In this document: positions 18,696 to 28,602 of the stretch, one piece after another
Layout: every line of letters begins with the position of its first letter
Numbering within the stretch: position 1 is the stretch's first letter
NCBI RefSeq assembly: GCF_947490405.1
Contig: NZ_CANLGU010000007.1
Span: forward strand, 153,752-217,751
Reading direction: 5' to 3'
From: an uncultured Algibacter sp.
GTDB lineage: Bacteria > Bacteroidota > Bacteroidia > Flavobacteriales > Flavobacteriaceae
DNA length: 64,000 nucleotides
Translations under genes and position numbers: made by a program
The notes under the pieces: model-generated
Database searches by the model: none
Seen by the model: the letters and a program-made list of their open reading frames with translations, nothing else
What the model was told of the DNA's origin: nothing

Positions 18696-19766
18696 ATGAA
18701 AAAGGTTTGTGTAGTTGGTACTTCGTTGGGTAAAGGAGGAGCAGAAAGGTCAACTGCAATGCTCTCGAAAATACTTTTTGATCTTCGTTATGAAGTATAC
18801 ATAGTAATTACTAAAAGCGATATAGATTATAAATATGCGGGCAATTTATTTGATTTAGAGAGAGAATATGGTGGAGGTTTAACAAGTTTTAAGAAATTTA
18901 AAATATTAAGATCTTTTTTCAAACATCATAATTTCGATATAATTATTGATAATCGAACTAGACCTAGTTTTCTTAAAGAGTATATTTTATATAATTATAT
19001 TTTTCTTGCAAAAAGGAAAATTTCATTAGTAAGAAGCTTTTATTTAAAAAGATACTTTCCTAGTAGTAAGATACTATCTAAATTAATTTATAATAGAAAT
19101 ACTACTCTAGTTGCTGTCAGTAAAGAGATTATGAGATCAATAAAGATAAATTATAATTTACAAAATGTTAGGCAAATATATAATCCAGTTGATATCAATA
19201 TAACAGAAGCCAGAACAACTGAACATTTTGACATTGATGGTAAATTTATTTTGTGGTATGGACGAATAGAAAACAATGTTAAGAATTTTGACCTTTTACT
19301 AAATGCATATAAGAAATCTATTTTACTCACTAAAAATATTAAGCTTTGTATAATTGGTCAAGGCAAAGATGTTGAATTATTACATGAAAAAATAAATAGT
19401 TTAGAACTAAAAGACAGAGTCTATTATGTACCATTTTTAAAAAACCCATTTCCTTATGTTAAAAGAGCAATTTATACAACATTAACTAGTTACTATGAGG
19501 GGTTTCCAAGAGTTTTAATTGAGTCCTTAAGTTATGGCACTCCTGTTATTTCGGTAAATTGTAAATCAGGGCCAAATGAGATTATCCAGAATGAATACAA
19601 CGGGCTTTTAGTTGAAAACCATAATGTATCTGCATTAGCAAATGCTTTTGATAGAATGATTGAAGATAATATCCTTTATTTAAAATGTAAAAATAATGCT
19701 AAAACTAGTGTAGAAAAATTTTCTATAGAAAATATTACCAAAGATTGGCGTGAGTTATTGATTTAA
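18696..19766 (+). CDS. Glycosyltransferase family 4
   Basis: A 356-residue GT-B enzyme. GTSLGKGGAERSTAMLSK at the N-terminus is the acceptor-side glycine loop; WYGRIENNVKNFDLLLNAY and SYYEGFPRVLIESLSYGTPVIS carry the donor-binding E-x7-E motif. It transfers a sugar from a nucleotide donor to a lipid-linked glycan on the cytoplasmic face. It starts 9 bases after the EptA-like gene. Confidence 0.88.
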   Translation: MKKVCVVGTSLGKGGAERSTAMLSKILFDLRYEVYIVITKSDIDYKYAGNLFDLEREYGGGLTSFKKFKILRSFFKHHNFDIIIDNRTRPSFLKEYILYNYIFLAKRKISLVRSFYLKRYFPSSKILSKLIYNRNTTLVAVSKEIMRSIKINYNLQNVRQIYNPVDINITEARTTEHFDIDGKFILWYGRIENNVKNFDLLLNAYKKSILLTKNIKLCIIGQGKDVELLHEKINSLELKDRVYYVPFLKNPFPYVKRAIYTTLTSYYEGFPRVLIESLSYGTPVISVNCKSGPNEIIQNEYNGLLVENHNVSALANAFDRMIEDNILYLKCKNNAKTSVEKFSIENITKDWRELLI

Positions 19767-19832
19767 TGGATTCACTTAGTCTTTTTTAAACCCATCCATT
19801 AAGTTTCATTTGGTATAAGAAAAAGTTACACT

Positions 19833-20771
19833 CTATTTATAAGCACTCAAATAAAACCCTGTTTTTTTTAGTATATTGTGTAATCCTTTTGCTATAAGTA
19901 ATAAGAATTTTGGTGAATTTATGAGTAACTTTTGTTTGAAATTTAAATTACCATAATTAATTTCCTTTTTTACCTTATTATAAATTTGGTTTTCATCGTT
20001 CAATAAACATCTAATAGCAAGTGCATATCTGTTAACATCCAAATAGACTTTTAATGATGAGTTATTTTTTTCATCTTCTTTATAGCTGTTAATAAATTCG
20101 TAACGAATGTCATTATACTCATTTTTAGATAGACTCTCTTCAACATACAATTTATAAGACATAGTTATGCAAGGGTTAAATGAAACAGGATATTTTAAAG
20201 CCATTTTAATCCACAAGTCTAAATCTTGAGCTGTTTTTAATGATGTATTAAAACTACCAACACTTTTAAATTTCTCTTTTTCAAATGCAACTGCCGAAGT
20301 CCATGCGACAGATTGTGTTATACTAGCCATAAAAAAGTCTTTAACAATCAAGCATTCTTTATTAAAACGGAAGTTCAAATTAGCAGGCCGTGTAAGGCTT
20401 TTAGAATAAAAAATCTCATAATTATTACAATAAAGTCCGGCATTAGGGAAAAATAATATCTGTCTTTTGAGCTCAAATAAGTGGTTTTTAGACCATAAAT
20501 CATCAGCATCTAATAATGCAATATAATTTCCTTTTGAGTTTTCAATACCATTATTTCTAGCTACAGAAACTCCTTGGTTTAACTGTTTTAGAATTCTTAT
20601 TTTAGAATTTTTATAGTTTGATACAATTTTAAAACTATTGTCCGTACTTCCATCATCGACAATTATAAGTTCGAAGTCTTGTAAATCTTGGTTAAGAACA
20701 CTTTTTATGGTCTTTTCTATAAAAGCTTCCTTATTATAAAGTGGTATTACAACAGAAAAGAAAGGAGTCAT
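19833..20771 (-). CDS. Glycosyltransferase family 2
   Basis: A 312-residue GT-A enzyme: VVIPLYNKEAFIEKTIKSVLNQ, IIVDDGSTDNS and the DADD metal-binding motif in IALLDADDLW at residue about 90. The C-terminal 100 residues are basic with a hydrophobic stretch, suggesting membrane association. Its start overlaps the stop of the upstream GT2 by four bases (ATGA), so the two are coupled. Convergent with the GT4 gene. Confidence 0.9.
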   Translation of the reverse strand: MTPFFSVVIPLYNKEAFIEKTIKSVLNQDLQDFELIIVDDGSTDNSFKIVSNYKNSKIRILKQLNQGVSVARNNGIENSKGNYIALLDADDLWSKNHLFELKRQILFFPNAGLYCNNYEIFYSKSLTRPANLNFRFNKECLIVKDFFMASITQSVAWTSAVAFEKEKFKSVGSFNTSLKTAQDLDLWIKMALKYPVSFNPCITMSYKLYVEESLSKNEYNDIRYEFINSYKEDEKNNSSLKVYLDVNRYALAIRCLLNDENQIYNKVKKEINYGNLNFKQKLLINSPKFLLLIAKGLHNILKKTGFYLSAYK

Positions 20772-21622
20772 TGTTTTGTTTTAATTAGACAAAAATAACC
20801 TAATCTATAAAAATCATAAAGAAAAATAGAAGGGTATGATGAATTAAAATTCTTTAATAATGCTGGTTTAAAAAAAACAAAAATTTTAGCCACTAAAAAA
20901 CTCAATCTCAATTTGTGCAATACTGAATAAATTTCCGAAATAATATATTTATTTGAATTTATTTTTTTGTCTTGAATTAAAACAATTAGGTTTCTTATTG
21001 CATCTTCAGTTTTTTTTATGAATCTATTAGCATCATCATCTGCATTATGTGTAACAGGATTGTTAATGAATAGAATTTCTGTTTTTTTATCAGCTAATTC
21101 TGAAAAAAAAAGAACATCTTCACATCCATATTTTTTTAGTGTTTCATCAAATGGATTTGAAAAGAAAATATCTTTATTTATCATAAAATTAGAAGAACAC
21201 AAAGTTTTAAACTCTCGTTTTTTTGTATATAACCATCTTAATTTATAAGGTTTTTTGGGAGGGTTTTCAAGTTGCGTCATGCCTCCACAAACTACATTTT
21301 TGTTTTTAAAAGTCAGATATCTATTGATTAGATTGTTATGTTTTGGAAACGTACCGGCATCAATAAAAATAAGGAGGTTGTACTGTGCTTTTTTAGCCAA
21401 TAAATTTCTTATTGCACTTCTGCCAATATTAGTTTTTAAGGATTCAAAAGTGCAATTATTTAAGTTATTGATAGATTTATTTTTGCTATTACTTGCTGAT
21501 AATGATCCATCATCAATGACCAAAATCTCATAGGTTATACCGCAATCAATTACTTGTTTGGAAAGTTCTTCTACTAGAGGTGTAACATTGTAGTTGAAAG
21601 TGGGAATTAAAATAGAAAGCAT
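20768..21622 (-). CDS. Glycosyltransferase family 2 (DAG variant)
   Basis: A 284-residue GT2: SILIPTFNYNVTPLVEELSKQ, LVIDDGS and NIGRSAIRNLLAKKA are typical. The metal motif reads FIDAGTF rather than DxD, and KYGCEDVLFFSEL is the acceptor-side ED motif. Divergent from the oxygenase gene at 21723. Probable role in the same surface-glycan pathway. Confidence 0.87.
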   Translation of the reverse strand: MLSILIPTFNYNVTPLVEELSKQVIDCGITYEILVIDDGSLSASNSKNKSINNLNNCTFESLKTNIGRSAIRNLLAKKAQYNLLIFIDAGTFPKHNNLINRYLTFKNKNVVCGGMTQLENPPKKPYKLRWLYTKKREFKTLCSSNFMINKDIFFSNPFDETLKKYGCEDVLFFSELADKKTEILFINNPVTHNADDDANRFIKKTEDAIRNLIVLIQDKKINSNKYIISEIYSVLHKLRLSFLVAKIFVFFKPALLKNFNSSYPSIFLYDFYRLGYFCLIKTKQ

Positions 21623-21722
21623 TACAGGCTTAAATAAAACTCAAAAATACAGTTTTAAGTTGAATATTTCCTTTTTATTTAAATAGATAAAGTTTAAATT
21701 GCATTAACTATATCTAGTACTC

Positions 21723-22550
21723 ATGAGAAAAATATCAAGAATTGAAATAGCAAATTTGATTTTAGATAGATTAGTTTATGAAAAGTCGCGTTTAAAGGGG
21801 GGGTATTTTGAAACCAAGCCAGATATAGGTCATTTTTATATTGATAATTTGCTTCCTGAAGAATTAGCCGTTGCTTGTTTTGAATCATTTCCTCAAATGG
21901 AAGAAATGAGATGCCTAAAAAGTATACGAGAATATAAATATATCTCAGCTCAAATGAATCGGCATAATCCATTATTAGAGGAAGTACTTTATGCTTTTCA
22001 AGATAAGCGTATAATAGATTTAATTGGGGAGATATGTGATATAGAATCTCTATATGCTGATGAATCTCTATATGCTGGGGGATTGTCTTTAATGGCTAAA
22101 AATAATTTTTTAAATCCCCACTTAGATAATTCTCATGATTCAGAACGTGAAAGATGGAGGGTATTGAACTTACTTTATTATGTTACTCCTAATTGGAAAA
22201 AAGAGAATGGAGGTCATTTAGAGCTTTGGCCTAATGGTCCTAAAAAAGAGCCAATATTGATTGAAAGTAGTTTTAATCGACTAGTAATAATGGCTACTCA
22301 TCAAACTTCATGGCATTCTGTAAATAAAGTTGAAGTTGATGAATATAGACGTTGTATATCCAATTACTATTTTAGTGATAACCCCTTAAAGGAAACAGAT
22401 AAATTTCATGTGACGAAGTACAGAGGAAGACCAGATGAAACATTGAAAAATTTAGTATTAGATTGTGATTCTGGATTAAGAATGTTTGTTAGGCAAGTAT
22501 TTAAAAAGGGCATTAGAAAAAACCCTCACGTTTACAAAAAGCATAATTGA
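21723..22550 (+). CDS. 2OG-Fe(II) oxygenase (prolyl-4-hydroxylase type)
   Basis: A 275-residue double-stranded beta-helix protein. The metal triad is visible as HLDNSHD (His and Asp, residues about 138-140) and the second His in SWHSVNK, with a following Arg in YRRCISNYYF to hold 2-oxoglutarate. A small in-frame duplication makes ESLYAD-ESLYAG near residues 115-126. Located at the end of the glycan block, it may hydroxylate a sugar, lipid or protein acceptor. It ends exactly where the convergent ftsE ends. Confidence 0.82.
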   Translation: MRKISRIEIANLILDRLVYEKSRLKGGYFETKPDIGHFYIDNLLPEELAVACFESFPQMEEMRCLKSIREYKYISAQMNRHNPLLEEVLYAFQDKRIIDLIGEICDIESLYADESLYAGGLSLMAKNNFLNPHLDNSHDSERERWRVLNLLYYVTPNWKKENGGHLELWPNGPKKEPILIESSFNRLVIMATHQTSWHSVNKVEVDEYRRCISNYYFSDNPLKETDKFHVTKYRGRPDETLKNLVLDCDSGLRMFVRQVFKKGIRKNPHVYKKHN

Positions 22551-23234
22551 TTATCCTTTACGCTGCACTACTTCATAAACCTGATTGTCGTCACATTTTA
22601 AAGTTTTGCTTGGGTATTTTAGTAGCAAAGCATAGTCATGTGTAGCCATTAAAATGGTATTACCATTTTTGTTTATGTCTTGCAAAACTTCCATAACTTC
22701 TACACTTGTTTGTGGGTCTAAGTTTCCTGTAGGTTCGTCTGCTAAAATTAACTCAGGATCATTTAATAAAGCTCTTGCAATGGCCACACGCTGTTGTTCG
22801 CCACCAGAAAGTTCGTGTGGAAATTTAAAGCCTTTGGTTTTCATATCTACTTTATTCAAAACCTCTTCTATTCTTGCGTTCATTTTATCTTTGTCTTTCC
22901 AGCCTGTAGCTTTTAAAACAAAACGTAGATTATCATTAATCGTTCTATCACTTAATAATTTAAAATCTTGGAAAACAACTCCTAATTTTCGTCTTAAAAA
23001 AGGAATGTCTTTTTCTTTTAATGTTTTTAAATCGAAATCAACAATATGGCCTTCTCCTTCTGTAAGCGGTAAATCGGCATAAAGTGTTTTCATAAAACTA
23101 CTTTTTCCAGTTCCTGTTTTTCCAATTAAATACACGAAATCTCCTTTGTTAATTTCTACATTAACATCAGAGAGGACTAAATTTTCGCCCTGAAAAATAG
23201 AAGCATCTTTTAATTGTAAAATAGGAGTTGACAT
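22551..23234 (-). CDS. ftsE: Cell-division ABC ATPase FtsE
   Basis: A 227-residue ATPase: Walker A GKTGTGKSS, signature LSGGEQQRVAIARALL, Walker B LILADEPTGNLD and switch His in MATHDYALL. VVFQDFKLLSDRTINDNLRFVL is the FtsE-type Q-loop. With FtsX it couples divisome state to peptidoglycan hydrolysis at the septum. FtsX is not adjacent here. The leader contains TACATTTA, near the -7 consensus. Confidence 0.9.
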   Translation of the reverse strand: MSTPILQLKDASIFQGENLVLSDVNVEINKGDFVYLIGKTGTGKSSFMKTLYADLPLTEGEGHIVDFDLKTLKEKDIPFLRRKLGVVFQDFKLLSDRTINDNLRFVLKATGWKDKDKMNARIEEVLNKVDMKTKGFKFPHELSGGEQQRVAIARALLNDPELILADEPTGNLDPQTSVEVMEVLQDINKNGNTILMATHDYALLLKYPSKTLKCDDNQVYEVVQRKG

Positions 23235-23398
23235 AAACTAAACAAGGTTCTTTTTGTTGACTGTGGTAAATGTATTATTTAAAACTTGAAAGTAAAAACT
23301 AAACGTAAAAAGTTTGGAATAGTTGTGATTGAAAAATTTAATTTTCTATCTGCTGTTTTCTGGATTTTTTTAACATTTAATAAGTTGGTTTATAATTA

Positions 23399-23413
23399 TG
23401 GCACGATTATTAC
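23399..23413 (+). promoter_or_regulatory. Sigma-54-like promoter candidate
   Basis: TGGCACG-N4-TTAC differs by one base from the sigma-54 consensus TGGCACG-N4-TTGC. It lies about 180 bases upstream of the TPR gene start. A single motif match in A/T-rich DNA is weak evidence. Confidence 0.3.
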
Positions 23414-23482
23414 GTTATAGGATTTAGTTTAAATAAAAACTAACTCCGAGATAATTTTATCGAGGTTTCAGTTGAATTTGTC

Positions 23483-23502
23483 ATTCCCGTGAAAACGGGA
23501 AT
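23483..23502. repeat. ATTCCCGT-GAAA-ACGGGAAT palindrome
   Basis: A perfect eight-base inverted repeat with loop GAAA, preceded by GTC and followed by CT. It belongs to the same class of short intergenic hairpins as those at 28456, 45944 and 58870, whose arms vary but keep the ATTCC...GGAAT ends. Confidence 0.7.
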
Positions 23503-23590
23503 CTAAAATAAAAGATTTTTGTTTTTTACTTATAACAAAAACAAAGAGCCTTTATTTATCTTTGATTCTAAATTTAAAATTAATCCAAGA

Positions 23591-26500
23591 ATGACTAAAA
23601 GAAGTTTTCTTTCACTAATAATTGTAGTAAGTTTTAGTTTTCAAATATTTGCGCAGCAATCTGCGGCATATACAAGTAGTTTGGTGGATTATCAAAAAGC
23701 TTTGTCGCTTTATAACAATCAGCAATATCGAGCAGCCCAATCTATGTTTAGTGATGTAAAAAAGACTGCTAATGAAGCCATTTTACAGTCTAATTGCACC
23801 TATTATATAGCAAATTGCGCTGTGCGTTTAAATCAGCAAAATGCAGACCAGTTAATAGAGAATTTTGTAAAAGAATATCCAACTAGCACAAAACGAAATA
23901 CAGCATTTATAGACGTTGCTGATTACTACTTCGAGAACTCGAAATATGCTTATGCTAGTAAATGGTATAAGAAAGTAGATGAAAACGCTTTGGCCAGAAA
24001 AGAGCGTGAAAATTTTTACTTCAATTATGGTTACACAGCGTTTACAACTAAAAATTATAAAACAGCAAAAAAGTATTTAAGTCGCGTAGAAAGCTCTCAA
24101 GAATTTGGCTCACAAGCTAAATATTATATTGGCTTTATGGCTTATGAAGGTGATGATTACGACAAGGCTAATGAATACTTTGAGCAAGTTAACGATCAAG
24201 AACGTTACAAAGAAAAACTATCGTATTATCAAGCTGATTTAAATTTTAAATTAGGAAAGTTTGAAAACGCTATTCAGCTTGCAAAGGAAAGATTAGAATC
24301 TAGTGATGAAGCTGAAGTTTCAGAGCTTTCAAAAATCATTGGAGAAAGTTATTTTAATCTAGAACAGTATGCTGAAGCTATTCCTTTTTTAAAAGCATAT
24401 AAAGGTAAAAGAGGTAAATGGAATAATACAGATTTTTACCAATTAGGTTACGCGTATTACAAACAAAAAGATTTTGAAAATGCGATTTCAGAATTTAATA
24501 AAATAGTAGGAGGGACCAATGCTATTGCCCAAAATGCCTATTATCATTTAGGAGAGAGTTATATTAATTTAGAAAAAAAGCAGGAAGCCCTAAATGCTTT
24601 TAGAAATGCTTCTCAAATGGATTTTGATTTAAAAATTCAAGAAGATGCATGGTTAAATTATGCAAAGATTAGTTATGAAATAGGAAACCCGTATCAATCA
24701 GCGCCACAGGTATTAGCGGGTTACCTTGAAAAATATCCTGAAACACCGTATCAAGAAGAAATCGAAACTCTTTTAATAGATTCATACATAACTTCAAAAA
24801 ATTATAAAGAAGCTTTAAACCTGTTGGGAAATAAAAAGAGTTTTGAAAATAAAGTAGCTTATCAAAAAGTAGCTTTTTATAGAGGTTTAGAATTATATAA
24901 TGAAGGTAATTATCAAGAAGCAGAAGCGCTTTTTGATGCTTCATTAAAAGAAGCATTAGAACCCAAATATACATCGAGAGCAACCTTTTGGAAAGCAGAA
25001 GCCGATTATAACTTAACCAATTATGATGATGCCTTGGTTGGTTTTAAACAATTTCAGCAACAATCAGAAGCATCATCAACTCCAGAGATAGAAAATATAG
25101 ATTACAATTTAGCCTACACTTATTTCAAAATAAAAAATTATGGAAAAGCTACAGAGTATTTTAATCGATTTATTTCAAATAAAAAAGAAGATAAAGTTAG
25201 ACTTAATGATACCTACCTGCGTTTAGGCGATGCTCATTTCGTTTCAAGTCAATACCAAAGAGCTATTTCAGCTTATGAAAACGCAATTAGATTGAATGAA
25301 ATCGATTCTGATTATCCAGCATTTCAGAAGGCAATTAGTGTAGGTTACGCTGGTAATACTTCAAAGAAGATAAAAGAGTTAGAGCAATTTATAAACCAGT
25401 ATTCAAAATCAAAATTAAGAGATGATGCTTTATATGAACTTGGTAATTCATTTGTAAAAGCAAATGAAACAGATAAAGCTATGAAAGCTTACAATCAGTT
25501 GAATAGCGAGTATAGAATGAGTTCTTTCGTACCAAAATCACTGTTACGTCAAGGTTTGGTGTATTACAATGGAAGTAAAAACGAAAGCGCTTTAACTAAA
25601 TTTAAAAAAGTGGCAGGTGATTACCCAGGAACACCAGAAGCGGTTCAGGCAGTTTCAACAGCACGATTAATATATATTGATTTAGGTAAAGTGGACGAGT
25701 ATGCTAATTGGGTGAAGCAATTGGATTATGTTGAGGTAACTGATGCCGATTTAGATAATACCACATACGAAGCTGCAGAGAAGCAGTATTTAGAAAACAA
25801 TACAGATAAGGCAATAAGGCAATTTAATGGATATTTAAATCAATTCCCTAATGGAATTCATGCATTGCAATCACATTTTTACTTGGCTCAAATGTATTAC
25901 AAGAAAGATCTGTTGGAAAATGCAGCACCGCATTACAAGTATGTTGTAGATGCAAGCCAAAGCGAGTTTACAGAAGAGGCTTTATCACGTCTATCTCAGT
26001 TTTATTTAGAAAGTAAAAGCTGGAATAAAGCCATCCCAATTTTGCAACGTTTAGAAGAAGAAGCAAACTATCCGCAGAATATTGTATTTGCACAGTCTAA
26101 CTTGATGAAGGCTAATTATCAATTAGAGAGTTATGATAATGCTGTAGCTTACGCTGAAAAAGTACTAAACAGTTCAAAAATTGATAATAAAATTAAAAGT
26201 GATGCCCATATTATTATTGCACGTTCTGCAATGAAAACAGGAGATGAAACTAAAGCAAAGTCTGCTTATGCAAAAGTTGAGCGTGTTGCTACAGGCGAAA
26301 CAGCAGCTGAAGCTTTATACTTTAATGCCTATTTTAAAAATAAGGAAGGAAATTATAAAGGTTCTAATGCATCAGTACAGAAATTAGCAAAAGATTTTTC
26401 TGGATATAAGTACTATAGTGCAAAAGGGTTGGTGCTAATGGCTAAGAATTATTATGCTTTAGATGATGCATTTCAAGCCACATATATTTTAGAAAGTGTT

Positions 26501-26611
26501 ATTCAAAATTTTCCAGAATTTGAAGATGTGGTTTCCGAAGCAAAAACAGAACTTAGGAAAATCAAAAGAGAAGAAGCTAAAACAAATTCATCAATAGTTT
26601 CAGAAGATTAA
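23591..26611 (+). CDS. Large secreted TPR-repeat protein
   Basis: I chose ATG 23591 because it gives a signal peptide (MTKRSFLSLIIVVSFSFQIFAQ); the frame is open from 23519. The 1006-residue mature-sized product consists almost wholly of tetratricopeptide-like helical pairs (for example YYIGFMAYEGDDYDKANEYFEQV, NLAYTYFKIKNYGKATEYF, ALYELGNSFVKANETDKAMKAY) from residue 40 to 990. Likely a periplasmic scaffold, resembling the repeat region of the YbgF/BamD-like proteins in spirit. The outer-membrane barrel gene follows by 73 bases, a pairing suggesting joint action at the outer membrane. Confidence 0.88.
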   Translation: MTKRSFLSLIIVVSFSFQIFAQQSAAYTSSLVDYQKALSLYNNQQYRAAQSMFSDVKKTANEAILQSNCTYYIANCAVRLNQQNADQLIENFVKEYPTSTKRNTAFIDVADYYFENSKYAYASKWYKKVDENALARKERENFYFNYGYTAFTTKNYKTAKKYLSRVESSQEFGSQAKYYIGFMAYEGDDYDKANEYFEQVNDQERYKEKLSYYQADLNFKLGKFENAIQLAKERLESSDEAEVSELSKIIGESYFNLEQYAEAIPFLKAYKGKRGKWNNTDFYQLGYAYYKQKDFENAISEFNKIVGGTNAIAQNAYYHLGESYINLEKKQEALNAFRNASQMDFDLKIQEDAWLNYAKISYEIGNPYQSAPQVLAGYLEKYPETPYQEEIETLLIDSYITSKNYKEALNLLGNKKSFENKVAYQKVAFYRGLELYNEGNYQEAEALFDASLKEALEPKYTSRATFWKAEADYNLTNYDDALVGFKQFQQQSEASSTPEIENIDYNLAYTYFKIKNYGKATEYFNRFISNKKEDKVRLNDTYLRLGDAHFVSSQYQRAISAYENAIRLNEIDSDYPAFQKAISVGYAGNTSKKIKELEQFINQYSKSKLRDDALYELGNSFVKANETDKAMKAYNQLNSEYRMSSFVPKSLLRQGLVYYNGSKNESALTKFKKVAGDYPGTPEAVQAVSTARLIYIDLGKVDEYANWVKQLDYVEVTDADLDNTTYEAAEKQYLENNTDKAIRQFNGYLNQFPNGIHALQSHFYLAQMYYKKDLLENAAPHYKYVVDASQSEFTEEALSRLSQFYLESKSWNKAIPILQRLEEEANYPQNIVFAQSNLMKANYQLESYDNAVAYAEKVLNSSKIDNKIKSDAHIIIARSAMKTGDETKAKSAYAKVERVATGETAAEALYFNAYFKNKEGNYKGSNASVQKLAKDFSGYKYYSAKGLVLMAKNYYALDDAFQATYILESVIQNFPEFEDVVSEAKTELRKIKREEAKTNSSIVSED

Positions 26612-26684
26612 ATACAAGTTATATGGTCATGCTCAGCAAAGTCTAGGCATATCATCATCAATCGTAAATCAAAAAAATATAAGA

Positions 26685-28412
26685 ATGCGTAAGCAAATCA
26701 AAATCATATCAACAGGAATTCTTTTATTAAGTATAACATTAAGTTTCGCTCAAAGAACCGAAAACGATACAATAAATACAGGTGTTATAGATGTTGTTAA
26801 GCCATACACACCAACAATTTCTGATGCATTTAAAGTAAAGGAAGTTCCTGCTTTAGATGATGAAACTACAGAAACAAAAAAAGAGATTAAGTATAATATT
26901 TTTTCTTTTCCTGTAGCATCAACATTTACACCAGCAAAAGGAAAAGCTGCTGTAGTAGAAAAGCGTCCGCCAGCTAAACTATTTGATAATTATGCTACAT
27001 TAGGAGTGGGCAGTTATACTACTATTTTAGGTGAAGTGTATTTAAATCATGCCATTTCAAGAAATGAAAGTGTTGGAGGCTATGTTAGCCATCATTCATC
27101 AGCAGGAGGTATAGAAGGAGTGTCTTTTGATGATAACTTTTCTAACTCGAAAATCAACTTGAATTATTCCAGTAGATTAAGAGATTTAGCATGGAATGTA
27201 GAGGCGGGTTTTCAGCATCAAATGTATAATTGGTACGGTGTGGATGAAACACAATTAGCTCAGGCACAAGCTAATAATATTGAAGTTGGACATTCTTTTT
27301 TTAATGCCCATTTTGGAGGTGATATTGAATTTGAAGATACTTATATCAACTCTGGAAGTTTCTTTTTCAGACGATTTAGTGATAACCAAGGCTCTGGAGA
27401 AAATAGGTTCGTAGCAAAAGCAAAAGTGGATGTGCCTATTAATGATGTTGAAATTTCAACGGATATAAAAATTGATTACATAGGCGGAACTTTCGATAGA
27501 AATTATGCGACTAATAATGCGCTAAATTATGGGAATTTTCAAGTTGGTTTATCGCCAACCTACCAAATGAAACAGGACGATTTAACGCTAGATTTAGGAG
27601 CTTCAATCTATTATCTAAGAGACCGAGAAGCAGGTGAAAACAAAATATTTATTTACCCAAACATAACAGCAACGTACAGGTTGGTTAATGATGTATTGAT
27701 TGCTTACGGTGGTATTCAAGGGGATTTAATTCAAAATTCCTATTATGGTTTTGCTACAGAGAATCCGTTTGTCTCTCCAACATTATTCATCACTCCAACC
27801 GATCAGCTATACAATGCTTTTGTTGGATTAAAGGGAAAACTATCCAGTAACATGAGCTATAACATTAGCGGACGCTATTTAGCTGATAGAAACAAAGCCT
27901 TATTTAGAAATAACGAGATTACCTTAACTAATCAAGACTATACCTACGGGAACTCTTTTGGTATTGTTTATGACGATGTGGATACTTTTGGCGTAGCCGG
28001 AGAGATTAATGTAGATGTGAATAGAAATTTTAAGCTTGGTATTAAAGCAGAATATTTTACATATAACACAGATGATGAGGCAGAAGCTTGGAACTTGCCA
28101 GATTTAAGAGGTTCTCTTTTTCTGGATTATCAAATGGATGAACATTGGTTTATGGGAGCAAATCTATTTTACGTAGGTGAGCGTAAAGACCAATTTTTCT
28201 TAAATGATGGAGTAACTGTAACATCACCATTTACAGTAGCTTTAGATAGTTATTTTGATGCCAATGCGCATCTTGGATACCATATAAACGACCAATTTTC
28301 TGTGTTTGCAAAAGCAAATAATATGGTAAATAAAGCTTATGAGAAATGGCAGAATTTCCCAGTGCAAAGCATTCAGTTTTTAGCAGGCGCTACGTATAAG
28401 TTTGATTTTTGA
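26685..28412 (+). CDS. Outer-membrane beta-barrel protein (TonB-receptor-like, no plug)
   Basis: A 575-residue protein with signal peptide (to SLSFAQ), a Thr/Glu-rich linker (residues 25-95) and alternating amphipathic strands ending in ATYKFDF, the C-terminal aromatic typical of outer-membrane barrels. Sequences such as YNISGRYLADRNKALF and FLDYQMDEHWFMGANLFYVGERK resemble TonB-dependent receptor barrels, but no plug domain is visible. It follows the TPR gene and is probably its partner. Confidence 0.82.
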   Translation: MRKQIKIISTGILLLSITLSFAQRTENDTINTGVIDVVKPYTPTISDAFKVKEVPALDDETTETKKEIKYNIFSFPVASTFTPAKGKAAVVEKRPPAKLFDNYATLGVGSYTTILGEVYLNHAISRNESVGGYVSHHSSAGGIEGVSFDDNFSNSKINLNYSSRLRDLAWNVEAGFQHQMYNWYGVDETQLAQAQANNIEVGHSFFNAHFGGDIEFEDTYINSGSFFFRRFSDNQGSGENRFVAKAKVDVPINDVEISTDIKIDYIGGTFDRNYATNNALNYGNFQVGLSPTYQMKQDDLTLDLGASIYYLRDREAGENKIFIYPNITATYRLVNDVLIAYGGIQGDLIQNSYYGFATENPFVSPTLFITPTDQLYNAFVGLKGKLSSNMSYNISGRYLADRNKALFRNNEITLTNQDYTYGNSFGIVYDDVDTFGVAGEINVDVNRNFKLGIKAEYFTYNTDDEAEAWNLPDLRGSLFLDYQMDEHWFMGANLFYVGERKDQFFLNDGVTVTSPFTVALDSYFDANAHLGYHINDQFSVFAKANNMVNKAYEKWQNFPVQSIQFLAGATYKFDF

Positions 28413-28421
28413 CACGAAGTG

Positions 28422-28475
28422 TCATCTTGAACTCGTTTCAGGATCTCATAGTATCACTCCCACGGAGGTAGGAAT
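28422..28475. repeat. GTCATCTTGAACTCG... and degenerate ATTCC-type intergenic repeats
   Basis: After a small hairpin GACAC-GAA-GTGTC, the sequence GTCATCTTGAACTCGTTTC-AGGATCTCAT resembles the common flavobacterial intergenic repeat in which a hairpin is followed by ATCTCAT. A decayed copy of the ATTCC-GGAG-GGAAT hairpin follows at 28456-28475. Neither encodes protein. Confidence 0.5.
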
Positions 28476-28507
28476 TTCATGAAGATTTCATAGAATTTAA
28501 TTTTTTA

Positions 28508-28602
28508 GGGCGTTACCCTGTCGGGTCAGGCTTTCCGTTCCAAGTCCTCGCTTTTGCGCTAAGGCGCAAAACCTGTGGGCTTTCCTCTGCAATCCTTAAC
28601 GC
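28508..28602 (+). repeat. GGGCGTTACCC...TTAACGC dispersed repeat, copy C
   Basis: Reads GGGCGTTACCC-TGTCGGGTC-AGGCTTTCCG, then a middle with the hairpin TTTTGCGC-TAAG-GCGCAAAA, and ends CTCTGCAATCCTTAACGCA. The ends match copies A, B and D; the middle does not match B or D, so this is a second subfamily. Confidence 0.78.

Noticed and set aside
22654..23082. 142-residue frame antisense to ftsE
   Set aside because: Shadow of a conserved ATPase gene; sequence is the complement of its motifs.
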